Of a stretch of 10,190 bases of DNA, positions 8,001-10,190 are shown one piece after another. A model generated the notes under the pieces. The model worked only from the letters and a program-made list of their open reading frames with translations, was not told where the DNA came from and made no database searches. Position numbers and translations under genes: made by a program. Source of the stretch: Chloroflexota bacterium. GTDB lineage: Bacteria > Chloroflexota > Anaerolineae > Anaerolineales > UBA4823. The DNA lies in contig JAEWYL010000096.1 in assembly GCA_023395675.1 (NCBI GenBank), positions 1 to 10,190 of the forward strand, written 5' to 3'. The first letter of the stretch is position 1, and the number at the start of each line of letters is the position of its first letter.

Positions 8001-8818
8001 GCAATTCCTGGAGCCTGGCCTACGCTCAGATGTACCTCGGGAATGTCTACCACGAGATCGGCCAGACCGGCCGCGCCATTCACGTGATGAAGGAATGCCT
8101 GCGCCTGGCGGAAGAGGCCCAGTTTGTGGCCCCGCTGGTAAACACCTGCGCCGAGCTGGGAAAAATTTACGCCTCCATGGGCCTGCTGGAGCAGGGTAAA
8201 GCGTTGATTGACCAGGCCATGCACACCGCCGGGCAGTACACCATGCCCTGGTTCCCCTGGGTGCTCACCGAGCTGGCGCAGTACCTGATCCTGGCAGGGG
8301 ATTTCGACGCCGCCGAGAAGGACCTGGCGCGCGCCAAGGAGGCCATTCCCAGCGAGGACGGTGTCGGCGTCACCAGGGCGGTGATCCCGCTGGTGAAGAG
8401 TGAGCTGGCGCTGCTGAAAAAGGATTACGAGCAGGTGCTGGAGCTGGTGAAGGATCTGGAGCCGTATCGCAGCATGGGTATCCGCACCTACGTGGCCGAT
8501 CTGGACTTCCGTCACGGGCAGGCGCTGTTCGGTCTGGGGCGGGTCGAGGAGGCGCGCCGGGTGCTGTCCGCTGCGGCCAGCCAGGCCCGGGAGCTCGGCT
8601 CCCGCCGTATCTTATGGCGCATCCTGAAGGCCCTGGGGGATGTAGAGCGGGTGCGGGGGGATCTGAAACAGGCCAGCCTCCACTGGCATACCAGCGCGGA
8701 GATTGTGGATTACATCGCCGCCGGACTGGATGATGAAGAGCTCAAGACAGCCTTTTTGAACCTGCCCCAGGTGCGCGCCGTCTACCGGGACATGGCCGCC
8801 GCCGCAAACCGGAAATGA
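5075..8818 (+). CDS. Double zinc ribbon - class III nucleotidyl cyclase - STAND/AAA ATPase - TPR signalling protein
   Basis: 1247 residues; AGGTGG lies 6 nt before the ATG. Order: two zinc ribbons (Cys3/6/17/20 and Cys28/31/42/45); a Pro/Ala-rich linker (51-105); a class III adenylate/guanylate cyclase domain (about 108-290) with FCDVKGST (metal Asp119), LMGD (metal Asp163), and MGDAVNLAAR with Asn240 and Arg244 of the transition-state pair; a STAND-type ATPase with VGRE (311-314), Walker A GEAGLGKS (339-346), Walker B LVLVFDDLQWADP (468-480) and EGNPFYLEEV (565-574); then helical TPR-like repeats from about 735 to 1220. All cyclase metal and catalytic residues are present, so cyclic nucleotide synthesis is expected, but the usual substrate-selecting Lys is Arg159, leaving ATP versus GTP open. 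This architecture is a known, uncharacterised family common in Chloroflexota and some proteobacteria. It is cytoplasmic, with TPRs probably sensing a ligand or partner. Probably co-transcribed with the next gene. Confidence 0.9.
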   Translation: MICTNCGTLNAEGASFCIQCGNALEKTCPACKKPNPPAARFCMYCGALLEASGSGPQPGPPATAAPAERPGQDSPEWARETSPGRLGRSAATAARRSDRPSGVHRLEGERRVVTILFCDVKGSTSLAESLDPEEWAEIMNEAFGYLIRPVYRYDGNVARLMGDAILAFFGAPVAHEDDPQRAVLAGLEIVSGIREFHEWVRRRRGLEFDVRVGIHTGLVVVGEIGNDLAMEYTAMGDAVNLAARIEQTAEPGSVLISDDTYRLVAPLFEAEPLGELELRGKRLPVPVLRVLGLKDHPGSLRGLSGLAAPLVGREVEIRLLRGAADQARRGQGRIVCLTGEAGLGKSRLIDELRQAWQASTRAGFPTWREGRLVTHTSAQPYAAFQALVRSLCAVDSSDSPEVVQGKLVCGCLPGSPPDDECARVGRVFQVLLGMQLQSAAPLEGETFKRELFEAMLNTWEAWARQAPLVLVFDDLQWADPASLELLQHLFQLASRAPVLFLCAFRPERLSPVWSLRAIVAQEYPQLYQEVALSPLNEEDSGLLASGLLDIDLPQEMLGMILSRAEGNPFYLEEVVRALIESGVIVREEAGGASGGWRVAQNVTELAIPENIQTLVMARIDRLSEAARYVLQVAAVIGRTFNRRVLELVLAGSHLLDQQIQVLKNADLIYESALSPETEYTFRHALTHETVYNAILMKRRKLFHLLVGETLENLYSDRSDEFAAILAHHFNEGGDSRAIDYYIQAAGRAFRLHANAEVIAHTTRALELGEHFPEHRTPYARLYLLRGRSLELSNRHRQAVANYQELEELARQHGDREMLLEALTAHAIVRANPTPVHDAHLAKTLCEQALDLAWELNDQAAAAKLMWAQLLVNVRAGRPGEAVFFGERALSLAREYNMKELLGFTLNDISQAYFAAGQVLRGREALVEAKAVWEELENLPMLADCLGTSALFDYFLGEYERSIQSSEEALKIGRRIGNSWSLAYAQMYLGNVYHEIGQTGRAIHVMKECLRLAEEAQFVAPLVNTCAELGKIYASMGLLEQGKALIDQAMHTAGQYTMPWFPWVLTELAQYLILAGDFDAAEKDLARAKEAIPSEDGVGVTRAVIPLVKSELALLKKDYEQVLELVKDLEPYRSMGIRTYVADLDFRHGQALFGLGRVEEARRVLSAAASQARELGSRRILWRILKALGDVERVRGDLKQASLHWHTSAEIVDYIAAGLDDEELKTAFLNLPQVRAVYRDMAAAANRK

Positions 8819-8845
8819 TCGAAGCCAGCAGGAGGAGATGTCACG

Positions 8846-10190
8846 ATGTCTAAACCCGTCATTCTCATTGTCGATGACGAACCTCAGGTGCTGAATGCCG
8901 TGGAGCGCGACCTGCGTCACCACTATCACAGCGAATACCGCATCTTGAAGGCAGATTCGGGCGCGGAGGCGCTGGAAGCCGTGCACCAGTTGAAGCGCCG
9001 TGAGACGGAGATCGCCCTCTTTCTGGTGGACCAGCGCATGCCCGGCATGTCCGGCACCGAGTTTCTCTCCAGCGCCATTGAGTTCTACCCGAATGCCTGC
9101 AAGGTGCTCCTCACCGCCTATGCCGATACCGAGGCCGCCATCACCAGCATCAACCGCCTGGGCCTGGATTACTACCTGATGAAGCCCTGGCACCCTCCCG
9201 AGCAGAATCTGTACCCGGTGCTGGATGATCTGCTCAGCGACTGGCGCGCCAAAATCCAACCGCCCTTCGACGGCATTCGCGTGGCGGGCACCCTCTGGTC
9301 CCCCGGCTCTCACCGGGTCAAGGATTTCCTCTCTCGCAATCTCATCCCCTACCGCTGGCTGGATATCGAGGCGGACGGCGAGGCGCGCGCCCTGGTGGAG
9401 GCCACCCTTGAAGGCTCTCACCGCCTGCCGGTGGTCTTTTTCCCCGATGGCACAGTGCTGGTGGACCCGCCTCTGCGTTCCCTGGCGGAGAAGACCGGCC
9501 TGAAGACGAAGGCCGAGCAGCCCTTTTACGATGTCATCATCATCGGCGGCGGGCCGGCGGGGCTGGCGGCGGCGGTTTACGCGGCCTCCGAGGGCCTGCG
9601 GACGGTGATGATCGAGAAAGAGGCGGCCGGCGGCCAGGCGGGCACCAGCGCCCGCATCGAGAACTACCTCGGCTTCCCCCGGGGGTTGAGCGGCGGTGAT
9701 CTGGCCCGCCGGGCGACCACCCAGGCCCGCCGTTTTGGGGCGGAGATCCTGACCGCCCAGGAGGTGTGTTCGATCCGGGTGGAGGACCCTTTCCGCTTCG
9801 TGCAGTTGGACGACGGCGTCGAACTGAGCTGCCACGCCCTGCTCATCAGCACCGGGGTGAGCGTGCGCCGCCTGGATGCCCCGGGGATCGAAACCCTCAC
9901 CGGCGCGGGCGTTTACTACGGCGCGGCGCTGACCGAGGCCGCCTCCTACAAAGGGCGCGAGGTCTTTATCGTCGGCGGGGCGAATTCCGCCGGTCAGGGC
10001 GCGGTTTTCTTCTCCCGCTACGCCAGCAAGGTGGTCATGCTGGTCCGGGGGGCGAACCTCTCGCCGGGGATGTCGCGCTATCTCATCAACCAGATCGAGG
10101 AGATCGAAAATATCGAGGTGCGCACGCGCACGGTGGTGGTCGAGGCGCACGGGAATAATCGCCTGGAGGCGGTCACCACCTGCGACCTGG
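8846..10190 (+). CDS. Response regulator - thioredoxin-fold - thioredoxin-reductase-like flavoprotein (partial, 3' end outside window)
   Basis: 448 residues are visible and the frame is open at the window end. GGAGGAG (8831-8837) lies 8 nt before the ATG, 27 bp after the cyclase stop, indicating one operon. Residues 1-130 are a receiver domain: acidic pocket Asp10/Asp11, phospho-acceptor Asp62 in VDQRMPGMSG, Thr90 and Lys113 in LMKPW, all present. Residues 141-218 look like a glutaredoxin/thioredoxin-fold module (GTLWSPGSHRVKDFL, then LPVVFFPDGTVL) whose CPxC site reads WSPGS. From about 226 it is TrxR-like: FAD motif GGGPAG (234-239), GGQ (262-264), IENYLGFP (271-278), ISTG (334-337), NAD(P)H motif GGANSAG (377-383). 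The redox CxxC expected near 358-366 is absent (YGAALTEAA). It is related to the known response regulator/thioredoxin-reductase fusions, but a disulfide reductase role is not supported; it more likely transfers electrons from NAD(P)H through FAD to another acceptor, under phosphorylation control (inference). Confidence 0.87.
   Translation, partial: MSKPVILIVDDEPQVLNAVERDLRHHYHSEYRILKADSGAEALEAVHQLKRRETEIALFLVDQRMPGMSGTEFLSSAIEFYPNACKVLLTAYADTEAAITSINRLGLDYYLMKPWHPPEQNLYPVLDDLLSDWRAKIQPPFDGIRVAGTLWSPGSHRVKDFLSRNLIPYRWLDIEADGEARALVEATLEGSHRLPVVFFPDGTVLVDPPLRSLAEKTGLKTKAEQPFYDVIIIGGGPAGLAAAVYAASEGLRTVMIEKEAAGGQAGTSARIENYLGFPRGLSGGDLARRATTQARRFGAEILTAQEVCSIRVEDPFRFVQLDDGVELSCHALLISTGVSVRRLDAPGIETLTGAGVYYGAALTEAASYKGREVFIVGGANSAGQGAVFFSRYASKVVMLVRGANLSPGMSRYLINQIEEIENIEVRTRTVVVEAHGNNRLEAVTTCDL

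Noticed and set aside
5984..8515. Very long minus-strand open frame (843 codons) antisense to the cyclase gene
   Set aside because: The plus strand encodes clear Walker A, Walker B and TPR sequence. The antisense product is His/Gln/Leu-rich, typical of the complement of GC-rich coding DNA.
8612..10150. Minus-strand open frame (512 codons) antisense to the response-regulator flavoprotein
   Set aside because: The opposite strand has intact receiver, FAD and NAD(P)H motifs in one frame with a strong ribosome binding site. The antisense sequence shows no domain.
1..10190. CRISPR array, tRNA/rRNA, insertion sequence or prophage signals
   Set aside because: No regularly spaced direct repeats, no cloverleaf or rRNA-like stretch, no transposase or integrase motifs and no flanking target duplications were seen.

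Overview
This is a GC-rich bacterial window (about 60-65% G+C by eye). No rRNA or tRNA gene is visible, so taxonomy is inference. A zinc-ribbon/class III cyclase/AAA/TPR giant, a CHAT protease, paired DUF4870 membrane proteins and a response regulator fused to a thioredoxin-reductase-like enzyme are together most reminiscent of Chloroflexota (Anaerolineae-like).

Layout. Positions 40-2560 hold three minus-strand membrane-protein genes: a DUF4870 protein with a long acidic disordered N-terminus (40-855), a compact DUF4870 paralogue (1165-1497) and a YwiC-like integral membrane protein (1727-2560). Perfect 14-bp hairpins lie 3' of the second and third of these (1071-1104 and 1684-1714), and the two share almost the same apex sequence. 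From 2561 to 2825 is a divergent intergenic region with a good sigma70-type promoter facing each way and a perfect 14-bp inverted repeat between them.

Positions 2826-10190 hold three large plus-strand signalling genes: a CHAT-domain (caspase-like) protease with an uncharacterised, faintly CBS-like N-terminus and a beta-rich middle (2826-4913); a 1247-residue double-zinc-ribbon, nucleotidyl cyclase, STAND/AAA ATPase and TPR protein (5075-8818); and, 27 bp later, a response regulator fused to a thioredoxin-fold module and a TrxR-like FAD/NAD(P)H oxidoreductase, cut by the window end (8846 onward). Neither redox module of the last protein keeps its CxxC motif.

How they may work together (inference). 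The cyclase/ATPase/TPR protein looks like a sensor that makes a cyclic nucleotide. The CHAT protein looks like a protease effector. The response-regulator/flavoprotein looks like a phosphorylation- and redox-coupled output or sensor, probably co-transcribed with the cyclase. Each architecture type is known separately. The three-gene combination, and the possibility that a cyclase product or the STAND ATPase controls the CHAT protease, are the most interesting parts of the window.
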